Counted from the first letter of the stretch, positions 1-5,096 are shown. The stretch is 8,520 nucleotides of DNA from Gallicola sp. (GCA_012798975.1 JAAZME010000368.1:1-8520); one strand, 5' to 3'. The notes: a model not told the origin generated them from the sequence alone. Numbers and translations: made by a program.

Positions 1-72
1 AAAATAATTACACGCTCTTCCATCGGGTATAAAAGAATATAGGATGAGAATAAAAGAAAGGAAGTATTGATT

Positions 73-663
73 ATGGCAGACAACAGTTATCAACAAAAAA
101 GTTCACCGGATTCAACAGATGTCCTTTCACTATGGAAGGATCTGGAAGCGATTGCAAAAGAAGCAATCTTAACAGTAGATGGGGTTTTGGGAACAAAAGA
201 GAATCCTGTAGAGTCTTTTGCCGATTCTATTCAAGGAAGTTTTGAAGAAGACAGCACCCCTGAAAAAGACACTCAAGGCGTTCATGCTTTTATCGATCAG
301 AATAAGAATGAAACAACCATCGATGCAGATATTATATTAGAATACGGAAAATCTGGACAAAAAGTCTTTGAAGAATTGAAGAAAAAAGTAATCGAAAAGA
401 TTCAAAACAAAAAAGGAATAAAGGTCGTTGAAGTAAATATTAATATATCCGACATCCTCTCTCAAGAAGAATATCAGAAGATCCAGAAGGAAAAAGAAGA
501 AAGAGCTCAAAAAAGAGAAGAAACAGCCTCCTCTATAAAAGAGACCTTCACCCCGAAACAAGAGTTCGACCCAGAAGCTCCTTTAGCCGACGAAGACGTT
601 CATTATGAAGGCGCTGCAAATAAAAGAAAATATAAACACGGCAAAAAACATTCTAAAAAATAA
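73..663 (+). CDS. Asp23/Gls24 family envelope stress response protein
   Basis: 196-aa protein of the Asp23/Gls24 (alkaline shock protein) family. Members are usually membrane-associated or cytosolic proteins linked to envelope stress; their biochemical role is unclear. Seen: the N-terminal family segment with EAILTVDGV at about residues 30-38, the core strand IDADIILEYG at 83-92, a helix, then VVEVNINISDI at 118-128. The tail is unusual: a charged, probably coiled-coil stretch (about 130-155) and a strongly basic C-terminus (KRKYKHGKKHSKK), which could contact membrane or nucleic acid. An upstream TTG at 67 could extend the frame, but ATG 73 sits 8 nt after AGAAAGGAAG and is the better start. 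A terminator follows 2 nt after the stop, so it is probably the last or only gene of its transcript. The family call is firm; the role of the basic tail is inference. Confidence 0.88.
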   Translation: MADNSYQQKSSPDSTDVLSLWKDLEAIAKEAILTVDGVLGTKENPVESFADSIQGSFEEDSTPEKDTQGVHAFIDQNKNETTIDADIILEYGKSGQKVFEELKKKVIEKIQNKKGIKVVEVNINISDILSQEEYQKIQKEKEERAQKREETASSIKETFTPKQEFDPEAPLADEDVHYEGAANKRKYKHGKKHSKK

Positions 664-665
664 GA

Positions 666-694
666 AAAGACCTTCGCATCAAGCGGAGGCCTTT
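666..694 (+). terminator. Intrinsic terminator after the Asp23/Gls24 gene, probably bidirectional
   Basis: Stem AAGA/CCTTCGC (666-677) with GCGGAGG-C-CTTT (683-694), loop ATCAA, one T-G wobble and one mismatch, then a T-rich run on the + strand. Read on the minus strand, the same hairpin is followed by TTTTCTTATTTTTT inside the end of the Asp23 gene. It could therefore also end the convergent kinase-like transcript. Confidence 0.82.
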
Positions 695-743
695 TTATTT
701 GATATAAGAGTTGCAAAAATCCTAAAGAAGTGGAAAGAAAAAA

Positions 744-770
744 AGAGTGCAAGAGTGAAGATAGGTGAGC
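744..770 (+). repeat. AGAGTG array downstream of the Asp23/Gls24 gene
   Basis: Units AGAGTGCA, AGAGTGA and AGATAGG start at 744, 752 and 759, preceded by an A-run. The array is in the same sense as the gene it follows. Related arrays lie at 833-867, 6374-6407 and 6804-6840. Confidence 0.6.
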
Positions 771-789
771 GTCTAGCAACGCTTTTTTT
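768..789 (+). terminator. Short hairpin with T-run, possible secondary terminator
   Basis: AGCGT (768-772), loop CTAGCA, ACGCT (779-783), then a T-run to 789. The stem is only 5 bp, so this is a weak back-up to the terminator at 666-694. The ACGCTT arm can alternatively pair with AAGCGTT at 804-810. Confidence 0.4.
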
Positions 790-797
790 CAACTGTA

Positions 798-822
798 GAA
801 AATAAGCGTTCTTCTTATTTTC
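798..822. other. 9-bp perfect hairpin in the convergent gap
   Basis: GAAAATAAG (798-806), loop CGTTCTT, CTTATTTTC (814-822). No T-run follows on either strand, so it is not a canonical terminator. It lies on the 3' side of the kinase-like gene and may stabilise mRNA 3' ends. Confidence 0.5.
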
Positions 823-832
823 CACCACAACT

Positions 833-867
833 CCCCTCTTCACTCTCCCCACTCTCACACTCTTCTT
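833..867 (-). repeat. AGAGTG array downstream of the cytidylate-kinase-like gene
   Basis: On the minus strand, AGAGTG occurs at 863-858, 855-850 and 846-841, followed by an AGAGGGG variant, with spacing 8, 9 and 7. It begins 8 nt after the TAA of the minus-strand gene and is preceded by an A-run, in the sense of that gene. With the array at 744-770 it forms an imperfect inverted pair across the gap. Confidence 0.6.
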
Positions 868-875
868 TTTACAGT

Positions 876-1472
876 TTAAACCATCTTCGAAAACTTATGT
901 ACGAGTTCCTTGATTTCTTTAAAACTTGTGTTGATCATATAATCATAATTCAGGGGATCTCCCCATTTCTTTCCTGTATAAAAACCATAATATTTCGAAC
1001 GTTCTTTATCAATTTCGTTTATTTTTTTCTTCATTTCTTTCGCTGAAAGTCCTTCTTCCGGACTTGCTTTTAATCGGCAGCGTTTGATTCTGCTTTCCAT
1101 TCCCGCATAGATGAAGATTCGAATCGGATCCAGTTCTTCTAAAATATCGTCTCCGCAGCGCCCTACAATTACACAGTCTGAATTTTTTGCCATTTCTTGA
1201 ATAATTTTCGTCTGCTGGCGGAAAATCTCTTGGCTTTGTTCAAAAATCGGATTCTCCATGGGATAAAAACTTCTTCCTATTGTAATCGGAAAGAAAGGAA
1301 CAGGTCTTTTTTCAACGATTTCAGAAACAAAATCCTCCGACATTTTAGTCCGCTTCGACAGCTCTTCGATAATTTCTTTGTCATAGTAAGCAATCCCTAG
1401 CGTTTGCGCCAGTCTTCTGCCGAATTCCCTTCCGCCGCTTCCAAACTCCCGGCCTACAGTTATTACTTTCAT
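876..1472 (-). CDS. Cytidylate kinase-like family protein
   Basis: 198-aa P-loop protein of the cytidylate-kinase-like family (Pfam Cytidylate_kin2 type), which differs from canonical Cmk and whose substrate is generally unassigned. Seen: the nucleotide-binding loop VGREFGSGGREFG at about residues 6-18, YYDKEII at 29-35, VIVGRCGDDIL at 101-111 and a C-terminal KKWGDPLNYDYMINTS segment at 168-183 typical of the family. Length is normal. The frame is open a further 16 codons upstream, but ATG 1472 is preceded by GGAGGG 4 nt away and the conserved MKVITVGREFGSGG begins there. It stands alone, between a terminator upstream and a convergent gene downstream. No convincing promoter is visible between 1473 and 1565. 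It probably phosphorylates a nucleotide or similar small molecule in the cytoplasm, but I cannot give the substrate. Confidence 0.85.
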   Translation of the reverse strand: MKVITVGREFGSGGREFGRRLAQTLGIAYYDKEIIEELSKRTKMSEDFVSEIVEKRPVPFFPITIGRSFYPMENPIFEQSQEIFRQQTKIIQEMAKNSDCVIVGRCGDDILEELDPIRIFIYAGMESRIKRCRLKASPEEGLSAKEMKKKINEIDKERSKYYGFYTGKKWGDPLNYDYMINTSFKEIKELVHKFSKMV

Positions 1473-1565
1473 GCTTCCCTCCAAAATTTTCCTTTTTAAA
1501 AAACAGGATATCCTTTTCAAAAATAAAGACTCCTCTTCCTCAAATTCTTAACTCTATCATAACAT

Positions 1566-1594
1566 AAGAAGAGATCCTAAAAGGATCTCTTCTT
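1566..1594 (-). terminator. Intrinsic terminator of the DUF975-sppA operon
   Basis: Perfect 12-bp inverted repeat AAGAAGAGATCC (1566-1577), loop TAAAA, GGATCTCTTCTT (1583-1594), starting 15 nt beyond the sppA stop. On the minus strand the 3' arm is itself T-rich (CTCTTCTT) but the run after it is weak. Confidence 0.75.
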
Positions 1595-1609
1595 TAAAAT
1601 GATTTTTCG

Positions 1610-2635
1610 TTATTTTTGATAAAGGTACATCGGCTCATCGATTTTAAGTTCATTAAGAGTTTCCATGGTTGCTGAAATTTTATCGCCGCTTAAAGCTTTC
1701 ATAACACTTTCGCCTTTTGCTCCCAGCATACTTTGCCAAAAAGAAGCCGCTTTTTTATATTCTTTATCGACAAAACGCACTTTATCTCCAAGACCTTGAT
1801 CTTCGATCATTCGCTGTTCAAAGTCTTCATACTCGCCGACTCCGTCTACTAAACCATTTTCACTGGCTTGTTTCGCAGTATAAATTCTCCCGTCAGCTAA
1901 AGCCTTGATCTTTTCTTTATCCATCTTGCGTCCTTCTGCAATTACATCGATAAACTGTCCGTAAGCTTCGTCAGACATCTGCTGCATAATATTTCTCTGC
2001 TCTTCTGTCATCGGCTGGAATAAATTTCCCATTACCTTATTGTCTCCAGTATGAATATAGTCGGCCTTTATACCAAGATCTTCCATAAGCTTGCTGGCAT
2101 CAAGGCTCATTCCGCCGATTACCCCGATAGAACCTGTAATACCGTTTCGATTGATAAAAATCTTATCTGCCGGAGAAGCAATATAATACCCTCCGGAGGC
2201 TGCCATCTGTTCCATATAGGCATAAACAGGACGATTTGTTTCTTTCTTATAGTCCATCAACCTCTGCCATGTTTCGTCGGACTCGTAGACAGTGCCGCCT
2301 GGAGAATTAATCACCAGCATAATTCCTTTATTGTCTTTATCGTACATTGCATTTCGAATCTGACCCGTTACCCACTCTTGATTATAAGTGGTGCCGTCTT
2401 CTTCGATGGTACCTTCTATATAAATCTTGGCTACATTCTGCGTTCCGGATGAAAAAGGCTCTTCTCTGTAAAGAGAAGTTTCTCCTTTTGGTGTGAATGC
2501 TCTTGCCAAAAGGGCAATAAGAATCACAGCTGCCAAGATCCCTAAAAATATAAAGAGCCCTTTTTTGTTTCGTTTTTTACGTTCCTCTTCTTGTTTTTTC
2601 GGTTCTTGAGGATTCTTGTACATAGATTCGCTCAT
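1610..2635 (-). CDS. sppA: Signal peptide peptidase SppA, S49 family serine protease
   Basis: 341-aa membrane-anchored S49 peptidase that degrades leftover signal peptides and other membrane-linked peptides. Seen: a charged cytosolic N-terminus, one transmembrane helix at about 27-46, the oxyanion-region motif NSPGG at 110-114, the nucleophile in QMAASGGYY (Ser147), the GSIGVIG strand at 168-174 and the general-base Lys200 in GDNKVMG. This is the Ser/Lys dyad arrangement of the short Bacillus-type SppA (one protease domain), not the double-length E. coli form. AAAGGAG lies 5 nt before ATG 2635 and overlaps the TAA of the DUF975 gene, leaving 10 nt between the genes, so translation is probably coupled. 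A perfect terminator hairpin follows. The Shine-Dalgarno region has an 11-nt match to the complement of the small RNA proposed at 4702-4962. Confidence 0.94.
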   Translation of the reverse strand: MSESMYKNPQEPKKQEEERKKRNKKGLFIFLGILAAVILIALLARAFTPKGETSLYREEPFSSGTQNVAKIYIEGTIEEDGTTYNQEWVTGQIRNAMYDKDNKGIMLVINSPGGTVYESDETWQRLMDYKKETNRPVYAYMEQMAASGGYYIASPADKIFINRNGITGSIGVIGGMSLDASKLMEDLGIKADYIHTGDNKVMGNLFQPMTEEQRNIMQQMSDEAYGQFIDVIAEGRKMDKEKIKALADGRIYTAKQASENGLVDGVGEYEDFEQRMIEDQGLGDKVRFVDKEYKKAASFWQSMLGAKGESVMKALSGDKISATMETLNELKIDEPMYLYQK

Positions 2636-2645
2636 AATAACTCCT

Positions 2646-3563
2646 TTACTCTTTTTCTATGGTTTCGTCCATATAGGGTTCTTCTACAATCGGTTCTTCT
2701 CTTACCCTCTGTTTTTCTAGACCAAATTCTTGAGGAGATAACAGGCCTCTATCTAAGGCTTGATCTCGTAAGAAGAAATAAGCCATCGCTTGAGCGGAAG
2801 CCATATAAGGCCCTACATAAAATGATGCCAAACCAAGAGTAACAATGATTAATAACCCCCATAAAATAAAGGATAAATCCAATATAAACAAGTCCATAAT
2901 ATAATCTTTTGTCATCGCGATGGAATATCTCATCGCATCCCGTACCCCGATATTCGGGCTATCTGCAATTACATTGAAAATCTGTCCGTAAGAATACCCT
3001 TTCCAAATCGCAATACCGATATAAACTGCAAAAGCCGCCAGCATCAATAGGAAAAAGACAAAAGTTCCTCCTGAACTTCCATCGCTTGCAAACATCGCTG
3101 CTCCGCCAAGCATCATTGCCACTATAAAAATAGCCACTGGGATCAGCATCCAAATAAACATCCATAAACTCATCCACAACCAGGCTAAGATCCCTTTTCC
3201 TGCCAAACTGAAGTTTCCAAAGAAATCTCCTAAACTTATATTGGGATTTTTCTGTACAAGATCCAGATACCATTTAGAAGTTGCCATTGTATATGCCGCA
3301 ATCAACACTGCGCTTAATAACGATAAAAGAATTCCCAACAGCGCTGTTCCTGCATCCGGTTGGACTTGGGATGCATACATTGCCGTATTCATGTTTTCAA
3401 AATCTATACTTCCCATTTGCGTGTTGAAGTTAACTATAGAAGGGATCCCGCTTATAAGCGCCCCGATTAAAATAATGACAATTGCTTTTCCCCAATGTCC
3501 TGACAAAGATGCTCTTCCTTCTTCTTTCAGCTCTCTGCGTGGAAAAAATCTTTTTGTTTCCAT
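2646..3563 (-). CDS. DUF975 family integral membrane protein
   Basis: 305-aa polytopic membrane protein of the DUF975 family, function unknown. Seen: the typical start RRELKEEGRASLSGHWGKA (about 9-27), then hydrophobic spans at about 25-45, 72-95, 123-153, 166-188 and 225-265, and a charged acidic C-terminal tail rich in Glu (about 284-305). Two in-frame ATGs exist. The one at 3569 directly abuts the GGAGG and has no spacing, so the ATG at 3563 is preferred, with AAAGGAGG 6 nt upstream. It is the first gene of an operon with sppA, and both products sit in the membrane. That suggests a link to membrane-protein quality control or secretion stress, but only context supports it. Transcription probably starts from the promoter at 3690-3718. 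Confidence 0.88.
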   Translation of the reverse strand: METKRFFPRRELKEEGRASLSGHWGKAIVIILIGALISGIPSIVNFNTQMGSIDFENMNTAMYASQVQPDAGTALLGILLSLLSAVLIAAYTMATSKWYLDLVQKNPNISLGDFFGNFSLAGKGILAWLWMSLWMFIWMLIPVAIFIVAMMLGGAAMFASDGSSGGTFVFFLLMLAAFAVYIGIAIWKGYSYGQIFNVIADSPNIGVRDAMRYSIAMTKDYIMDLFILDLSFILWGLLIIVTLGLASFYVGPYMASAQAMAYFFLRDQALDRGLLSPQEFGLEKQRVREEPIVEEPYMDETIEKE

Positions 3564-3689
3564 AACCATCCTCCTTTATAAATCTTTTTTCATAAATTCA
3601 TACCCTGTATTTTTCTTGCCTTTACATATTATATATAATAGCTCTATTGATTGAAAAGAAAAACACCAACTCTACTGTATTACAATACT

Positions 3690-3718
3690 AGTATACTTAT
3701 ATTCTTCTATCTTGTCAA
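3690..3718 (-). promoter_or_regulatory. Near-consensus housekeeping promoter of DUF975-sppA, with a palindrome at the start site
   Basis: On the minus strand, TTGACA (3718-3713), a 17-nt spacer and TATACT (3695-3690). A dyad GTATT-AC-AATAC (3677-3688) lies just downstream of the -10 over the expected start, and ATACTAGTAT overlaps the -10. These are possible repressor sites. The leader before the DUF975 start is about 120 nt. Confidence 0.82.
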
Positions 3719-3734
3719 CTCCATCGATGAAAGG

Positions 3735-3758
3735 AAAACCCTCCAGATGGAGGGTTTT
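3735..3758 (-). terminator. Intrinsic terminator of the dtxR-arsC operon
   Basis: AAAACCCTCC (3735-3744), loop AGAT, GGAGGGTTTT (3749-3758), a perfect 10-bp stem. On the minus strand it is followed by CCTTT. The hairpin begins at the stop codon of the arsenate reductase gene and ends 17 bp before the next promoter. Confidence 0.85.
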
Positions 3759-4180
3759 TACTTCTGCTCTTCGATAAACTGCAGTACTTTTTCTTCGATT
3801 TCATCCCGAATTTCTCTTATTCTCCCAAGACGTTCTTCTTCAGTACCCGCCTTCCTATCCGGAGCTTCTATAGGCCAATGTTCTCTGTGAGGTGTTCCGG
3901 GATATATAGGACAATCCTCTTCTTCATTCCGATCGCATAAAGAAATCACATACCCGAAATAAGCGCTGTCTCGAATATAATCCTTTAAAGGTTTTTTGCT
4001 GATATTTGATACATCCAACCCTTTTTCTTCCATCGCCTTCTGTACTAAAGGATCAATGTCTCTTTCTTCCAAGCCTGCACTATAGACATCAAACTTCCCT
4101 TCACCGTATTTCTTCAAAAAAGCTTCTGCCATAGGGCTTCTTCCTTCATGATATCTGCAAATAAATAATACTTTTTTCAT
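3758..4180 (-). CDS. arsC: Arsenate reductase ArsC, low-molecular-weight phosphatase fold, thioredoxin-coupled type
   Basis: 140-aa cytoplasmic protein with the low-molecular-weight tyrosine phosphatase fold. Seen: the catalytic P-loop C-X5-R-S (CRYHEGRS, Cys8 and Arg14), then Cys82 and Cys90 in SLCDRNEEEDCP, which match the second and third cysteines of the pI258-type redox relay, and the GTEEERL...IRDEI helix typical of ArsC. That points to arsenate reduction rather than protein phosphatase activity. Oddities: the spacing between the last two cysteines is 8 rather than the usual 7, and the general-acid region reads WPIEAPD where WxFxDP is common. No arsR or arsenite exporter is nearby. ATG 4180 is chosen with AGAGGTGA upstream; a GTG at 4189 is an alternative giving 143 aa. 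It lies 47 nt after the DtxR-family gene, probably in the same transcript. A phosphatase role is not excluded. Confidence 0.78.
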   Translation of the reverse strand: MKKVLFICRYHEGRSPMAEAFLKKYGEGKFDVYSAGLEERDIDPLVQKAMEEKGLDVSNISKKPLKDYIRDSAYFGYVISLCDRNEEEDCPIYPGTPHREHWPIEAPDRKAGTEEERLGRIREIRDEIEEKVLQFIEEQK

Positions 4181-4227
4181 CCTTCTCACCTCTGAACAAG
4201 TAATTTTATCTTCCTTGCGAAAGTAAT

Positions 4228-4641
4228 TTATTTCTGCTTTTCAATCTCGTCGCTGTAAGGTTTGTTGTTTTCAGTAATCCAGTGGCAATAAGACTTGAAT
4301 TTTTGAAAACTCTCTTCAGAAAACACATGCTCCATTTTACAAGCATCTTCTTCTGCAGTAGCCGGATCCACACCGATATAAATCAGAAAGTCTTTTATCT
4401 TCGAATGTCTTTCCAGCACTTCTTTCGCTTGGGAGTTTCCCTTTTCTGTAAGCAGAATATTTCCATTTTCTTCTACTAAGATCAAACCCTGTTCTCTTAA
4501 ATTTTTCATAGCATTGCTGACAGAGGGCTTGCTGATATCCCAATAAGCTGCTATATCGACAGCTCGAACCATATTGTTATTCTTTGAAAGAACTAATATC
4601 GTTTCTAAATAATTTTCTACTGAATCTTTTATAAAATGCAT
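4228..4641 (-). CDS. DtxR/MntR-family metal-dependent transcriptional regulator
   Basis: 137-aa two-domain regulator lacking the SH3-like domain of long DtxR proteins, the same size class as MntR. Seen: an N-terminal winged helix (about 4-70) with the recognition segment SKPSVSNAMKNL at 37-48 and the LLTEKG wing at 63-68, then the dimerisation and metal-binding half with ERHSKIKDFL (His79) and ACKMEHVFSEE (Cys101, Glu104, His105). The Cys-x-x-Glu-His pattern resembles DtxR's Cys102/Glu105/His106. The N-terminal ligand position (Asp8 in MntR, Met10 in DtxR) is Asn10 here, while Glu13 matches MntR Glu11. Metal specificity, iron or manganese, therefore cannot be called. ATG 4641 has AGAAGGAGA upstream. 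It heads an operon with the arsenate reductase and lies directly downstream of the proposed Fur-box small RNA. Confidence 0.88.
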   Translation of the reverse strand: MHFIKDSVENYLETILVLSKNNNMVRAVDIAAYWDISKPSVSNAMKNLREQGLILVEENGNILLTEKGNSQAKEVLERHSKIKDFLIYIGVDPATAEEDACKMEHVFSEESFQKFKSYCHWITENNKPYSDEIEKQK

Positions 4642-4671
4642 TCTATTCTCCTTCTAAAATACCTTCATTAC

Positions 4672-4707
4672 AGTATATATCATACCCTATTTTTAAGAAA
4701 TAAAAAA
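4672..4707 (-). promoter_or_regulatory. Possible promoter of the dtxR-arsC operon
   Basis: On the minus strand, TATGAT (4684-4679) or the overlapping TATACT (4677-4672) could serve as -10. The -35 region is only a T-run belonging to the terminator upstream, so this is a weak match and regulated or activator-dependent initiation is possible. The leader is about 35 nt. Confidence 0.4.
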
Positions 4708-4962
4708 AGACCGTCTGGTCTTTTTTCGCGAACATAACTACTGAGAAAGTTTTGTTAAAGAATGGCTCTAGAAATAAGTAAAGGAGTATGCTTCAGCTCA
4801 AATATTATGCTTTCTCGGGGGATGAGAAAGTATAAACTATGTGTAGAATATAAATTCTAGAGAGATTCTGCTTAAACCGGGGGGAGCAGCAGAATCTCTT
4901 CCATTCTTTAACAGTTTTATGGAGGTTAGTATCTGCTAAAGTTCGGTTAGCACTTACTAACT
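4702..4962 (-). ncRNA. Proposed Fur-box-controlled small RNA with C-rich loops
   Basis: I infer a roughly 260-nt RNA from a promoter, a terminator and dense pairing. Read on the minus strand: a 5' hairpin made of GTTAGTA (4961-4955) with TACTAAC (4931-4925), a 2x2 internal loop, and TGCTAA (4952-4947) with TTAGCA (4939-4934); then single-stranded CCUCC (4925-4921); then a 13-bp closing helix (4913-4901 with 4765-4753) around a three-way junction. Inside the junction are a 10-12 bp hairpin (4899-4888 with 4872-4861) whose loop carries CUCCCCCC, an 8-bp helix (4862-4855 with 4773-4766), and inside that a hairpin (4830-4824 with 4816-4810) with loop AUCCCCC. A terminator with seven U residues ends it. 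No ORF longer than about 10 codons with a ribosome site is present. C-rich loops suggest pairing to Shine-Dalgarno regions. I do not recognise an Rfam family. Confidence 0.72.
4703..4726 (-). terminator. Terminator of the proposed small RNA
   Basis: AAAAAAGACC (4703-4712), loop GTCT, GGTCTTTTTT (4717-4726). On the minus strand the stem is followed by seven U residues, one A and UUUCUU. The hairpin is symmetric and would also work on the + strand, but no + strand gene ends here. Confidence 0.85.
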
Positions 4963-4968
4963 AAATAT

Positions 4969-4997
4969 AGTATAATCCAGTATTTTTGATTTGTCAA
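4969..4997 (-). promoter_or_regulatory. Near-consensus promoter of the proposed small RNA
   Basis: On the minus strand, TTGACA (4997-4992), a 17-nt spacer and TATACT (4974-4969). The expected start is near A4962, immediately before the first arm of the 5' hairpin. It points away from alaA and has no protein-coding gene before the terminator at 4703-4726. Confidence 0.85.
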
Positions 4998-5014
4998 TGA
5001 TAATTGTTATCATT
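4996..5014 (-). promoter_or_regulatory. Fur-type box abutting the small RNA promoter
   Basis: AATGATAATTGTTATCATT is a 19-bp dyad with two perfect 8-bp arms around TTG. Its core TGATAATTGTTATCA differs at one position from the Bacillus-type 7-1-7 Fur consensus TGATAATNATTATCA. It overlaps the last 2 nt of the -35, a position suited to iron-dependent repression. Binding by Fur rather than a paralogue such as PerR or Zur is inferred. Confidence 0.8.
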
Positions 5015-5067
5015 TTCCAAAAAAATCTACAAAAATTTTAAGAAAATTCAAACAATCCCCCCTTTCA

Positions 5068-5096
5068 TTTATCTATAGGGCCATTTGTGGTAAAAT
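5068..5096 (+). promoter_or_regulatory. Probable extended -10 promoter of alaA
   Basis: TAAAAT (5091-5096) with an upstream TGG (extended -10), 17 nt from a weak TTTATC (5068-5073). The leader before ATG 5152 is about 50 nt. AGAGGT precedes the ATG by 6 nt. The Fur-type box lies 54 bp further upstream and faces the small RNA instead. Confidence 0.5.

Noticed and set aside
25..30. GGGTAT as a SigB-type -10 for the Asp23/Gls24 gene, by analogy with S. aureus asp23
   Set aside because: No GTTT-like -35 is present at the required distance, and the window edge cuts the upstream region.
744..867. A CRISPR array or miniature transposon made by the AGAGTG repeats and hairpins
   Set aside because: There are no constant repeats with unique spacers, no target-site duplications and no defined ends; the units are 7-9 bp and degenerate.
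3758..4180. Calling the low-molecular-weight phosphatase-fold gene a tyrosine or arginine phosphatase
   Set aside because: The two extra cysteines and the GTEEE...IRDEI segment fit thioredoxin-coupled ArsC better, although phosphatase activity cannot be excluded.
4788..4835. A 15-codon + strand ORF starting ATG after AAAGGAG, inside the small RNA locus
   Set aside because: The ribosome site is only 1 nt from the ATG, no + strand promoter is seen, and the bases are explained by RNA helices on the minus strand.
4872..4904. A 10-codon minus-strand ORF (MEEILLLPPV) inside the small RNA
   Set aside because: No Shine-Dalgarno sequence, and the start lies in the long closing helix. A dual-function RNA is not supported.
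4753..4913. 6S RNA or a riboswitch for alaA
   Set aside because: 6S RNA is one long rod with a central bubble, not a three-way junction. A + strand riboswitch would need a + strand promoter upstream and an expression platform before alaA, and neither is visible.
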